Made by a program: the position numbers and the translations under genes. A stretch of DNA of 30,580 bases, from NCBI GenBank assembly GCA_027596075.1, contig JADGJC010000411.1, positions 1 through 30,580 on the forward strand, given 5' to 3'. Source of the DNA: Rhizophlyctis rosea (Eukaryota; Chytridiomycota; Chytridiomycetes; Rhizophlyctidales; Rhizophlyctidaceae). Positions 9,987 through 20,253 of this stretch are shown in pieces; positions within the stretch are counted from its first letter, which is position 1, and every line of letters starts with the position of its first letter. Under the pieces are notes generated by a model. The model did no database searches and had not been told where the DNA came from. It worked only from the letters and a program-made list of their open reading frames with translations.

Positions 9987-12034
9987 ATGCTTCGAGTAGA
10001 ACCTACCACGCCTGCAACAAGCTGTCCCAGAATATGTTGTATCGGGGCTGGTTATGTCGGTAGGTGTGCATGTTCATTCTTATGTGATGACCGTCTGGGC
10101 AGAGTCCCATCCCTCCCTCCAACAACAGGTGGTCCAACGGCAGCCGTGATAGCGTACAAATGCCTTGACATCAAGGTCACCGTCGTTGACATTGACAAAG
10201 CTCGCATCGCCGCTTGGAATTCTCATCATCTTCCAATTTACGAACCCGGATTGGAGGAGTTGGTACTTGCACGGCGAGGAAGAAATTTGTTTTATTCGAC
10301 GGATGTGGACAGCGCGATTGAACAAGCGGAAATCATTTTCGTGGCGGTCAATACACCTGCGAAGATGGATGGCTTGGGCGCAGGATCTGCATCCGATGTC
10401 ACGTAAGTATTTTCATAGGCGCATTCCTTGTTGGTAGGGAGTCCTGGGGGCGGGCGCCCGGGGCCACGACGGTGCCGTCCAGGGATGACAGGCTGTCAAA
10501 GATAGCAAAAAACATCCATAAAAATATAAAAAGAGANNNNNNNNNNTACACTTGCCTTTTTGGTTGGGTGGGGCGGTTGAACTTTATCCTTTTTGACTTT
10601 ATTTTTTTCATTTGGGCCTTTCTTTTTGCAAGCCCCCCCCCCCCCCCCCCCCCCCCTTCTTCAAATCAACACACGTCCACTCAACTGATTACCTATATTG
10701 CCATATTTGCAGCTACTTTGAAGAAGCCGTCCGCCGCATCGCAACTGTAGCTCAATCACCCAAAATTTTAGTCGAGAAATCCACCGTTCCCTGCGGCACC
10801 GCCGCATTCATGCAGGAAATCCTCGACGCCAACTCTCAAAACGGAATCACGTTTGACATCCTGTCGAATCCCGAATTTCTGGCGGAGGGGACCGCCGTCA
10901 ACGATCTGCTGAACCCGGACCGTATTCTTATCGGCTCATTGCAAACGGACGAAGGCCTACAAGCCGCGCAAATTCTCAAAGACGTCTACGCGCGATGGGT
11001 CCCGGAAGAAAAGATATTAACTGTACAGCTTTGGTCTTCGGAGCTTTCAAAATTGGTATGAATTTCCCAAAGCCTGTTTTATCAGCATTACGGCGCGACC
11101 AGGAAGCTTCGGCGTATTGAGCCCCTTTTTGCAGGCAGCAAACGCTTTACTAGCCCAAAGGGTTTCAAGCATCAATTCCTTCAGCGCGATTTGCGAATTA
11201 GTGTCTGCCAATATTGATGAAGTTGCTAAAGCGTGTGGGATGGATACGAGGATTGGACCCAATTTTCTCAAAGCGAGTCTCGGATTCGGAGGAAGCTGCT
11301 TCCAAAAGGACATCTTAAACCTCGTGTATCTTGGTGAAAGTCTCAATTTACCGGAAGTGGCGGCGTATTGGAAGCAGGTATAGAACTACTGTCATGTTCA
11401 TTGCATGAGTCTTGGACATGAGCCGTCAGAAGCCCACTAATTTTGTGTTCTCTTGTCCTCAATAGGTTGTGCTTATGAACGAGCACCAGAAATACCGACT
11501 GTATAAACGCATCCTGATCCGATTCCATAATTCCGTTCGCAACAAAAAAATCAGCATCCTTGGATTCGCGTTCAAGAAGGACACGTCGGATACCAGGGAG
11601 TCACCAGCAATAACTATTGCCAAATGCCTGCTTGCTGACCATGCGAGACTGGCCATATACGATCCCAAAGTTTCTCCTGAGACAATCTCTTCCGACATTA
11701 TGCGCTCAACCAATGGTATGACTTTGCTCACTTCAAGGACTGTTCCTTTCCTTTATAACAGATTTCAAGCTCACTTTGTTTTTTCTTAGGGTCTGTCAAT
11801 CCCAAACTCTTCGAAATCGCCGCCACACCCTATGCAGCTTCAGAAAATGCTAGCGCGATCATCATCGCAACCGAATGGGACATGTTCAAGCAGCTCGATT
11901 ATCGGCAAATCTATCAATCTATGAATAAGCCTGCGTTCATATTTGATGGAAGGCTGTTGCTGGATCATGCCGAGTTGCAAAAAATTGGGTTTCAAGTTGA
12001 AAGTATTGGCAAGGACTGCTCTCAGATAAATTAG
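9987..12034 (+). CDS. UGD1: UDP-glucose 6-dehydrogenase
   Basis: Oxidises UDP-glucose twice with NAD to UDP-glucuronic acid (EC 1.1.1.22), the substrate of UXS. Exons 9987-10059, 10129-10402, 10713-11055, 11135-11377, 11466-11715 and 11790-12034 give 475 residues, normal for the eukaryotic enzyme. N-terminal Rossmann motif GAGYVGGPT spans the first junction; [17 protein letters not shown] and NPDRILIG follow; SELSKLAANA supplies the active-site Lys229 and Asn233; [10 protein letters not shown] holds the catalytic Cys285 with Asp289. The C-terminal domain has [16 protein letters not shown] and IIATEWD. All catalytic residues are present. The start is the only ATG before the Rossmann fold; the open frame reaches back to 9930 but only through a GTG. 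Intron 2 (10403-10712, 310 nt) is far longer than the others and contains an assembly gap. Confidence 0.97.
10403..10712 (+). other. UGD intron containing an assembly gap
   Basis: This intron has a normal GTAAGT donor and TTGCAG acceptor. It contains ten N (10537-10546), a GC-rich stretch before them (10445-10465) and a run of 24 C (10633-10656). The other five-exon-flanking introns of this gene are 69-88 nt, so the extra sequence is probably gap-edge material of doubtful order or length. No coding sequence seems lost, since the flanking exons join in phase. Confidence 0.8.
10633..10656 (+). repeat. Poly-C run, 24 nt
   Basis: Uninterrupted C homopolymer 86 nt after the N gap. The same length recurs as poly-G at the right end of the window, suggesting a sequencing or assembly artefact. 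Confidence 0.85.
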
Positions 12035-12787
12035 GTAGTTTGCGCGCGGGGGCTCCAGATGGTAATATCTTTGAATTATTTTGTATTTACCGAATACGTT
12101 TTACTATCCATTGAGTGATACGGACTTCGCGACTGATTGCAAGATATTACAGTACTTACCCTCAGCTGATGCACCATCTCAGATGTTCAGAAGGGCTGAA
12201 TTGCGGACCAATTCTACTATCACTTTTTCGACTTTGTATCTGCGACATGATGAACGATACCGCCCATACCCACTGATTAGTTCTACAATCGAAACCGGTT
12301 TGAATGGTTTGATTGAATAAAGGCGTGTTGTTTATGTCAGTTATATCAGCTGCACCATCAAATCGCAATTGTCGCCCAGAGCACATGGTACCCCAGGGTT
12401 CACACAATACCAAAGCCCGCGTGGGCCAACGCGGAAGGGTCAAACAAACATATACCCGCCAAAGCAGTTCCCTTCTGGTTGTGTCCCATGAACTGACTGA
12501 ACTGATGAGAGTCCTTGCACGATTGTACCAGCCAGCGATCAGGAGGATGAATGACTTGATTGGACATGGCAGTTTCGTTGGCTTTACAACGACACCCTTG
12601 AATTCCTTTGATCAGCATTGCAGCGACGTGACTTGCTCCCTTCCTACCCAAAAAGATTGTTGGGACAAATGTCCGCCAATCAAACATAGGGTCCCTCTCG
12701 CTCAAACGAGTTTGTGTCGCAACGCTGCAGGGTTGGCGGCTCCAAATATTCCCTGATGATACATGTTACTAGTATCACTCTTCTCAT
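12035..12787. other. Intergenic, no gene recognised
   Basis: Spacer between UGD and the second transporter. A minus-strand open frame (12400-12705, 101 codons) lacks any recognisable domain or splice partner. Confidence 0.45.
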
Positions 12788-12794
12788 TATAAAA
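12788..12794 (+). promoter_or_regulatory. TATA box and upstream ORF of the second transporter
   Basis: TATAAAA lies 67 nt before the ATG at 12855. A six-codon upstream ORF (ATG at 12821, stop at 12839-12841) sits between them, 13 nt before the main start, and could damp translation if the transcript begins about 30 nt below the TATA. Confidence 0.5.
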
Positions 12795-12854
12795 TACTAA
12801 GAGCTTCCCGACGTGTCGTAATGTCCTTCCACCTCTTGTAAATCAACCAAAAAA

Positions 12855-13927
12855 ATGATTGCCAGAATTTCCTTCCAGCACATCTGCAGCCGGCAGAAAG
12901 TCGAATATCTGGTCATAGGGATCTTGTTGCCACTGGTGGTCAAGTATTTGCTCAGACGTGATGATACTGCTCATGTGCAGTTGGGACATTTACCTATCGG
13001 GGTTGCGGCTGTGCAGCAGGTAAATATCTGAGCAGCTCCACTGAAGGGTGAATGGAAAAGACGGGATCGATAGTGGTTGGCAAACTCCAAGTGCCCGAGC
13101 TTTTTTTTGATTCTTTTGAACAAGTATTGTAACTAATTTGGAATATGCTTTCCCGTATGTAGATATGCGTAACCACCATCCTCTACGTGCTATCTTGCAG
13201 CTTCCCTTCCGCCAAGCCCACCTCACTGAAATTACTCGGAAAGAAGACTCTGCTCCTCGGTTTCCTTTACGCAGCACAGATGGCATTCTTTCACCTCGCT
13301 CTAGCTCGGTTACCCGTAACGTCCTTCCTTCTGCTCGCCGTCTTAGGCTTACCAGTCTTAGCACTGGGCACCGACAGCAACCCCACAGTCCCCGCCGTAG
13401 CGACCTTCTCCCTCCTTGCTGTCTCACTGGGCATCCGTATTTACGTCTTGGATGACGACCTCTTTGGAGTGCTGTTCGGCGTCTTGGGATGTGGAGGGGC
13501 GCTGGCGACATGGATCAACCTCCAACCAAGGGAAGAGGAGAATAAGGAACTCTCCACGCTTCAGGTCATGTCGGCCGTGACAATTCCCGCTAGTGCACTA
13601 TTGAGCGTTCTCGCCCTCATTGAATGGGTGCGAGTGTCGACGGGGCTGGGGGAAGATATGACACTGGCTGTGAGTCATTTCCATGTCGGGATGCTCTTGC
13701 TGGGATGCTTGCTGAGCTTTGCTGGATTGTGGACTACATTAGAGGTTGTGAGGAAAAATGGGGTAATGGCATTGCAGCATATCGCGACAATCAGAGCAGG
13801 GTTGTTTGTTCTTGCTGGGTGGTCAGTTGGGAGAGATTTTACGGATAGGTATCGAGTGGTCGGTGTGATCATTATTGCCGGAGGTTTGGGATTAATTTCA
13901 ATGGCGCCTACAGTTACAACTCTGTAA
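12855..13927 (+). CDS. Divergent multi-pass transporter, drug/metabolite type
   Basis: Exons 12855-13019 and 13163-13927 (intron in phase 0, GTAAAT donor, TGTAG acceptor) give 309 residues. The protein is dominated by about nine or ten hydrophobic helices with short loops, including LVIGILLPLVVKYLL near the N-terminus, FLLLAVLGLPVLALG, VGMLLLGCLLSFAGLW and VVGVIIIAGGLGLIS near the C-terminus. There is no signal peptide. Size, helix count and an internal two-half look fit the DMT superfamily to which nucleotide-sugar transporters belong, but no family-specific motif is clear and the similarity to the transporter at 7413 is weak. Its setting between UGD and a glycosyltransferase, with only 89 nt to the latter, suggests a donor or acceptor transport role. 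The family call is moderate and the substrate unknown. Confidence 0.7.
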
Positions 13928-14016
13928 GTGTTGCCAGTTTTGCATTTGTTTTGAGCTTCACGGAAGGCCTTCAGCTCATTGATGTTTGTCCAATCGCGCT
14001 TCCGTCTAGTATCACA

Positions 14017-15253
14017 ATGCGGGTGAAGAACAACAGACAAGCCATCCTACTGCGAAGTATCATTGGGGCCATCGTCATATGCGCTGTATCCCTTCTTGGA
14101 TACATTTTTAACGGTCGAACTATTGGCGCCAACCTGTTTTCAATCGACGTCGAGGACATCAGCGATGGCTTCGCACTGCCTCGAACCCCACCCATCCCCT
14201 ACCATTTCATCCAAGAATGGGAGGCGGCCCGAAACCCAACACCGGACTGCGCCGCCTGGGGTTACTCTCCCCTTGAACCTACGGACCACCGCCCCATTGT
14301 CGTCGATCTCCTCCCCTTCTCCAACGAACTGCACTTCCTAGAAATACGTCTGAATGAACTATCCCCCGTAGTTGACAAATTCGTCATCATCGAATCGCGC
14401 AAAACGTACACCAACCGCTCCAAAGAACTCGTGTTCGATGGTGCAAAGCATTTGCCGGAGTTTGCAAAGTTTGCGGACAAAATCGTGCATATCGTGCTGG
14501 ATGAATTGCAGGGTGAAATTTCGTGGGACCGGGAGAAATTCAATAGAGGGGAGTTGTTCAGGTTGGGGTTCGAACTGACCGGGATCAAAGAGGGAGATAT
14601 ATATCTTTTGAGTGATGTAGATGAATTACCGAAGGCTTCTACGCTAAATGTTCTTAAACGATGTAAAGGGTGGGAAAGTCCTACTTGTATGGAGGTCAAG
14701 TTATTCTTTTATGGGTTTGAATCGCGGATAAAGCAGGGGTGGTTCCATCCTAATGTAAGCACACACATTCGCTTGATGTTCATTGCATATTCTCAACTGA
14801 TGCGCTTCAAAATCCCAGGTGGCACGCTACCCCGACGCCGCCACCGATGCCGACGGGCTGCGGGCTTCTACCCACAATGGTCCTCGTGAAAAGTGCATAC
14901 GTGACGCCGGATGGCACTGCTCCTACTGTTTTCCGAACATCTCCGACTTTGCACGAAAGCTAGCCGCGTCCGTCCACACGGAATTCGACCAAGAGCAATT
15001 TAAGACTGAACAACATATTGTTGAGTCTGTGGTAGGGGCGCGGGATTTCTTCAAAGGCGGCTCAGAATTTACCATTTCCCACGATTGGGAGTTGGACATG
15101 CCCTCTTGGTTGGGCATTATGAGGCCTGAGAAGTTCAGATACATGTGGGATAGGGTTTGGTGGGCCGAAACGCTGGGATATGATGGGAAGAAGCTCAGGG
15201 GGAGGAGTGCGGGGGGATATCTCGGGGCGGTACCGGGAGAGAGCAAGTCGTAA
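14017..15253 (+). CDS. Glycosyltransferase family 17, type II membrane protein
   Basis: GT17 contains the animal bisecting N-acetylglucosaminyltransferase MGAT3 and many uncharacterised fungal and bacterial members; donor and acceptor here are unknown. Exons 14017-14754 and 14819-15253 (phase 0 intron, 64 nt) give 390 residues. A short basic tail (MRVKNNR) precedes a single membrane helix at about 10-33, then a luminal catalytic domain: LPFSNELHFLEIRLNEL, VDKFVIIESRKTYTN, the metal-binding LLSDVDELP with D200-V-D202, FFYGFESRIKQGWFHPN, CIRDAGWHCSYCFPNI and MPSWLGIMRPEKFRYMW. These are the conserved GT17 blocks in the right order and the length is usual. The open frame extends upstream to 13951 only through a TTG, so the ATG at 14017 is chosen. 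It lies 89 nt after the transporter stop, very tight for separate transcription units. Confidence 0.93.
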
Positions 15254-16090
15254 ATTGGGGCACGTCACTCACACGGGGCGTGCCTTGGCAGCACTTGGCG
15301 CCAAGTTGAGGATGACGTTAATGATGACCATGATGTTTTGGTCGAAGGAGTTTTAAAATATAATAGCTTATTGCCCAATCAGGCCTTCACTCATTTACGT
15401 GCAACCCTACATTCTCATTCACGAAGTCAATAGAGTCAAGCCCATATATGCTGAAGATGCAACACTTCCTGTCGGAGGACGGTGGAGGGAAGTCCAGGGA
15501 GACGGAAGCACAGCTTCCAACTTCTGTGCTGAGTTCCGAAGCAGGATTGGGCCAGGGCCAAGCACAAACTGCGGTGTGGCATCCTCGCTACATACCTACA
15601 TAGTCACACAGACGTGGTGATGCTGCTGTGCCGCTTGATGGAAAAAGGGTCCTTCGAAAAATGATGGTGGTTGCGTAGGTCAGTTAGGGTCACTGCACCC
15701 CCAAGATTGAAACTATGCTAAATGAACGATTATCATTCGCAAATGGACTAAATGGATGGGCGCTCAGGTTTGGCGGCAATTTGACGGCTTTTAATTTGGC
15801 GGTAAATATTTGCACCAAGTCATGCGCTGGCTCAGGGATTGCCATAGCAAATATAGGCGGCTTCATGGGGGTCGGGGCCGATGATGAAGCCATGGATGTG
15901 TTCGGCAACATGCTCTGTTTCTGACGTAATCAGACAAACGCTGTTGGGTGGGCGGAAACGTTCACAGAAGAGGAGTATAACTCTTCCTTCATCAGTCTAT
16001 TTCCGGATTCAAAGCACCCCATAGGACTACATTACACAACGTTGGGAAGTCCGCTGACTCGTCACAGTCAACTCCACACAGTAGTATTCA
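15254..16090. other. Intergenic, no gene recognised
   Basis: About 0.84 kb between the GT17 and methyltransferase genes. Short overlapping frames on both strands around 15690-15924 show no domain. A TATAA sequence near 15975 might serve the downstream gene but is 115 nt from its ATG. Confidence 0.45.
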
Positions 16091-17669
16091 ATGTATTCGC
16101 GGAAGCCCATTGGCAGCTTGCTGGGTCTGGTAAGAATGACTCAAAGGCAAAGAATGCCCAACCTTGCTCGACAAAGGATTTCAGGTTATTGTTTTAAGTT
16201 ATACTGACGCCCATACGCCTGCAGGTGGCATTGGTTTGTCTCTCGCTCCTGCTTGTAGGAATTTTCCGCTCCTATACAAGTGACATGACATTCCCGGGAG
16301 CGGACAGAACCTCCAATGACTTGTTTCGAAATCACAGCAAAACGGCCGACGCTACTCAACAAAATCCGGACAACAATCCGACGTCTCCCATCCCCTATGC
16401 GAGTGATCAACGTCTTACTCAAGATCGTCCAACAGACCTGGTCGGCTCCTATGGTGTTTTAGACGTCTCATTCGTCCTACGAAAACTGCATATTGGTCGT
16501 CGCCTCCGGATCTCCTCCCAGCACAACCTAATACCCCTTTTCGGTGACTGGGAAGCGACCAACTTAACCGTCACGTACACTTATCGCGGAAACCCCGGGA
16601 CCGCCGTTTGCGAGGTAGACAATAAGGGTGCTGGGTTGAAATTCCTCAAGACGGACTTGATTGTGCCTCCGGACCTGGTGGACGACGACATGGAGCCCAC
16701 CAATCAGGGAAAGGATATCGTGCTTCGCGCGCTGGAGGGCAAGAGCGGCATGGAGATTGGAGGCGTTTCGTCGATTTTCGACAATGTGCTTCCCATCTAT
16801 CACGTTGTCAAATCATTAGATAACGGCAACTTCGCCGCCTCTACACTGTGGGAAAAGGAACTCAAAGATGGCTCACAGTCCTTCAAATGGCGAGAAAACG
16901 AGACGGGCACACAATATATTGTGGTCAGTATTTTCGTGCGTGGGGTGTGCCGACTGAAAAATGGTGCCCGATATTTAAGCACTGTTCCCCATAACTATCA
17001 ATTAGGACGTAACGGATTTGAGTAAAATCAGAGAACGCAAGCTCCAATATGACTTTGTGGCAGCAGCGCATATGCTGGAACACATCGGAAACCCTCTCAG
17101 AGCAATCCGCGAGATTGAATCGATTCTCCGTCCTGGCGGGTCAGTAGCAAAAAATGTCGATTTCGGTCCAAGCGAGTTGGCCTTAATGCAAAAATTGGTT
17201 TGCCACACCCTACTAGGTACCTGCTCCTCCTCCTGCCATACAAAAAGGCTTGTTTTGACCAATATCGCGATTACACCTTGATGTCGGATCTCATCAGACA
17301 TTATGAGGATAAAGTGCGCGAAGAGGACATGTTTGAGCATTTCGATGAAATCATGCTATTGCACGATCTCCCGGCTGATGGGGGAGCGGTATCGTTAAAT
17401 AACTTTGTGTCCCGAAGTTTACACAATAAGGTACGGGTTTTTCGGGTTGCCTTTTTTGGCAAAGGATACTCGTCGCGTGGAATCTAGAAGTCTCTCGATT
17501 GACCAATTTGTGGGTTGCATTCATCTTGGAACAGGACATACGGGGGATACACCAACATGTGTTCAGTTATGAATTGCTGCAAGATGTTTGTGAATGGGCT
17601 CATCTGGAACCAGTCGTCCACGACCGAGATGGCCTGCACATGTTCATTTTATGCAAGAAGCCTGAGTAA
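16091..17669 (+). CDS. Membrane-anchored class I SAM-dependent methyltransferase
   Basis: Exons 16091-16129, 16225-16923, 17006-17139, 17217-17430 and 17535-17669 give 406 residues. The 13-codon first exon is needed: it supplies the ATG and the start of a signal-anchor helix (about 9-25) completed in exon 2. A polar stalk follows, then a probably beta-rich segment (about 75-150) with FGDWEATNLTVTYTYRG, loosely like DUF3395. The methyltransferase domain comes next: KSGMEIGGVSSIFD (motif I, E190-I-G-G), IPIYHVV-type strand, YIVDVTDLS, YDFVAAAHMLEHIGNPL, LRPGGYLLLLLPYKKACFD and HQHVFSYELL. These blocks match bacterial methyltransferases found in polysaccharide clusters. Each splice junction restores one of them. 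A luminal catalytic domain fits O-methylation of a sugar. The role of the N-terminal domain is unknown. Confidence 0.87.
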
Positions 17670-19136
17670 AGATCCAGTTTGTTTGAGAGAGGGGCGGGTT
17701 TTCATCTGTAAAAATAGCGTTTTTTGATGGGGAATGTTCATGCGTGGTTTTGCTCGCCGTCGTGTACATGCCGCCTATGAAGGGAACATGTATCATTCTT
17801 TCGGTGATAGTACAATCCTTCAGTGCGGTGTTGCGATTGATTATAGTCGCGGGCTTAGATTTTTCACATTGATGAACAAACCGCTTTCCGCCACTAGTTC
17901 TGTTGCCGCATATACATTGCAGCCCGGCTGTTACGAAGTTTACGATTGAGCTCTATGGCGGTCACTGTAATAAGCATTCTACTTAGTCGCTCTTGTCAAT
18001 GGTCAGCCCTAATGGGTGAACTTTTGCGAATATCTATCCCTTAATCATCCGTTGGCGCAAAAACTTGAGATGATGAAACCTCTAAATACGATCGCGGGCG
18101 TACTTTCGAGCAAATTGGAGATGCCAAAGCCTAGACGAGTAACTACAAAAGCAAACCCGTCGCTGCCTATTCCCGGCCACCAAACACTTTGGTTATCATT
18201 GGGAATTTACCGAGACAAAATGGTCGCCTGACACTATTTGACCATATTGGTACGGAGCATTGGCAGTTCAAAGTGTCACCCGCAGACTAGATACCATTCC
18301 TGAGTCCTTGTATCAAACTCCTCGAATGAGGACCATGAAAAACTCAAAAATGGTCATCTAATTTCTGTTTGCAACAATGTCCGCGAAACAGTTCTTTACC
18401 TATTCCAACTTATTGCACACGCCGAGTCACCCTTCTATATCCTCCATTGTAACTCACCTATGTGTTCATCCTCCATACTCCTGCTGACCAGCGCAAAGAA
18501 AGGCCTATAATGCGTTGTAGCGATCCGGTGCAAGCACGTATCTGGTGGAGACCAAATCATTGGCAAGCACAACGCTCCCATTGCTCATTCCACCCAATGC
18601 TGCCCACCCCACCACCCTTTTTGTGCAGTGCCCCTTGGTCAACTTCCACTGGCGCCTTCCCCCTCATTGATGTGTATGAGATTACTGTCCTCACAAACGT
18701 ATACAGGGCGGGCGGCCGCGGGCTTCATATTTTATTTGCCACGTCGAGCATCTACAAGGAAGGCCCTGGTGTTCTGCATGATGAGTTTGATGCAGGCACG
18801 CTCGAAATTGTAGGACTAGACAATAGTAAAGTATATGCAGCCAACAGGGGTCGCCAATTTATATTGAATGATTACACAAACTGGTTATGATCAAGTCTGT
18901 ATATGGAAAGGGCAAGGGTTGATGGCCATGGCATCGTGCCATTTGGTGTAATGGTCTAATGCGTTGTCATCTGGGTTTCCAAAGAAGGAGTGTTTGTTTT
19001 AGAAAATGTACAAGTTTTTATTGAGTTCCCAACGAAGGAATCACCCCCATGCTTTTTTGTATTACCTATTCCCCGGTTGCTCTTGATGAAAATCACGTCG
19101 TACATATGTAAGGACATTCCTGTCATATAACGGGAT
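17670..19136. other. Gene-poor region between convergent genes
   Basis: About 1.47 kb between the convergent methyltransferase and RgpF-like genes. The longest frame (18462-18890, 142 codons, +) ends with a peptide containing EIVGLDNSKVYAANRGRQF but has no recognised domain. The rest looks non-coding. Confidence 0.45.
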
Positions 19137-20253
19137 TTAGAATGTGTTTCGCAGGAGCAAGCCTTTCACTTTTGGAAGAGCGCGCTTACCGTAGTACTTG
19201 TCAGCGTAATTTATATCGCCGTGCGAGCATTCTTCTTCATATTTTGGGTCCGAAGTGAATGCCGTCATCAAAGCAGAGGTCGAGAAATTAGCTGCTCTTA
19301 TTGCTACGCTCACTCCGATCTCTGAGCGAATTGCTTCCCAAATATTCTCTGGGCAGCCTATGACTGGTAAGGCGGTCTCGAGCCCCTTCTCATCGAAGGC
19401 CAACAGCATGCTTTGGACATGCCGATCGCCGCTGCCTGGTCCCATGCAGTTGTAGGTTGTGCCAGCCAGTTTGACATTATCGCTGAGACGTGATAGGAAT
19501 GCGTCTGTCCAGCAGGTGTGTGAGTATGGTGGGAGGAAAGGGCCCCGGAGAGAAGCGTTCAACATGATGTATTTCCTGTAGGATTTGTTGTGGAAGTCTT
19601 TCATGTGCTGTACACCGATTTTAAATGCTCCAAGGTCATAGCACCTATCAAGATGGATAACCCCAGATTGAATTTAGACCCGTGCTTCCCCGCTATGAAG
19701 CGAGCAGAGAATCCCTTACGTATTATTCCGATGAAGTGTGTACACGTTCGGGAGTTCCGGTAGGTGGATATCCTCTGGGGGGTCGCTGTTCAAGACGAAT
19801 AGGTGATCCACGTTTGACTGTAATCCATGACGCAAGAAATATTGAAGGTTCCGCGTTGTATGACTTTGATCTCCCCTGTATGATTATGGAGCATGATGTT
19901 TTAGTTTTCTTCCTGGAAAGAAGCAAGACCGTACATATCAGGGCATAGACATTGCAAATAACAGCTTCTTACCGGAACCCCCGGTCTCCAGGTTTAACCT
20001 TTCCGTCGTAGTAAACGAAAACGACCAATGTATCGCTCTGTCCGTTTATCATTATGGGTAACTTCCCGTTGCTATTGGACTCAATGGCAGCCTTCTCCCC
20101 AAATGGGGGCTGACAATTTGATGCATTCTTGAGTCGTCCAGGCTCGCGCATGAAACTTCCCGAAAGGAGGAACGCGACAGAAAGGCTGAGCAACAATACA
20201 AAGGGCACAAGGAATCCTTTGAAACCCAAACTGGACATTCTGTTGAATGTCAT
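19137..20253 (-). CDS. RgpF-like type II membrane glycosyltransferase
   Basis: Exons on the minus strand: 20253-19973, 19875-19720 and 19644-19137, giving 314 residues. A short N-terminus leads into a membrane helix at about 12-32 (FLVPFVLLLSLSVAFLL), so the rest is luminal. Landmarks: LVVFVYYDG, NLQYFLRHGL, HLFVLNS, then C147-Y-D-L-G-A-F and YIMLNASLRGPF (about 171-182), followed by CWTDAFLSRL, VKLAGTTYNC, HVQSMLLA and GVSVAIRAANF. The GfDfGA(Y/F) plus ilmN-S-GPF spacing resembles RgpF (PF05045), the bacterial rhamnan synthesis protein. A fungal family with this whole layout exists but I know of no proven activity. The start at 20253 or 20238 gives the same anchor. The acceptor of intron 1 is the CAG at 19876-19878; another AG slightly downstream is also in phase. 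It diverges from the UDP-rhamnose synthase, a plausible donor source. Confidence 0.82.

Noticed and set aside
12400..12705. Minus-strand open frame of 101 codons between UGD and the second transporter
   Set aside because: No known domain, no promoter or splice support; overlapping plus-strand frame is equally long.
16225..16260. Methyltransferase start at 16225
   Set aside because: The codon is GTG directly after a TGCAG acceptor. Splicing to the ATG exon at 16091 gives a complete signal anchor.
18940..18990. tRNA-like A-box sequence (TGGTGTAATGGT)
   Set aside because: No matching B box, acceptor stem or anticodon arm could be built around it.
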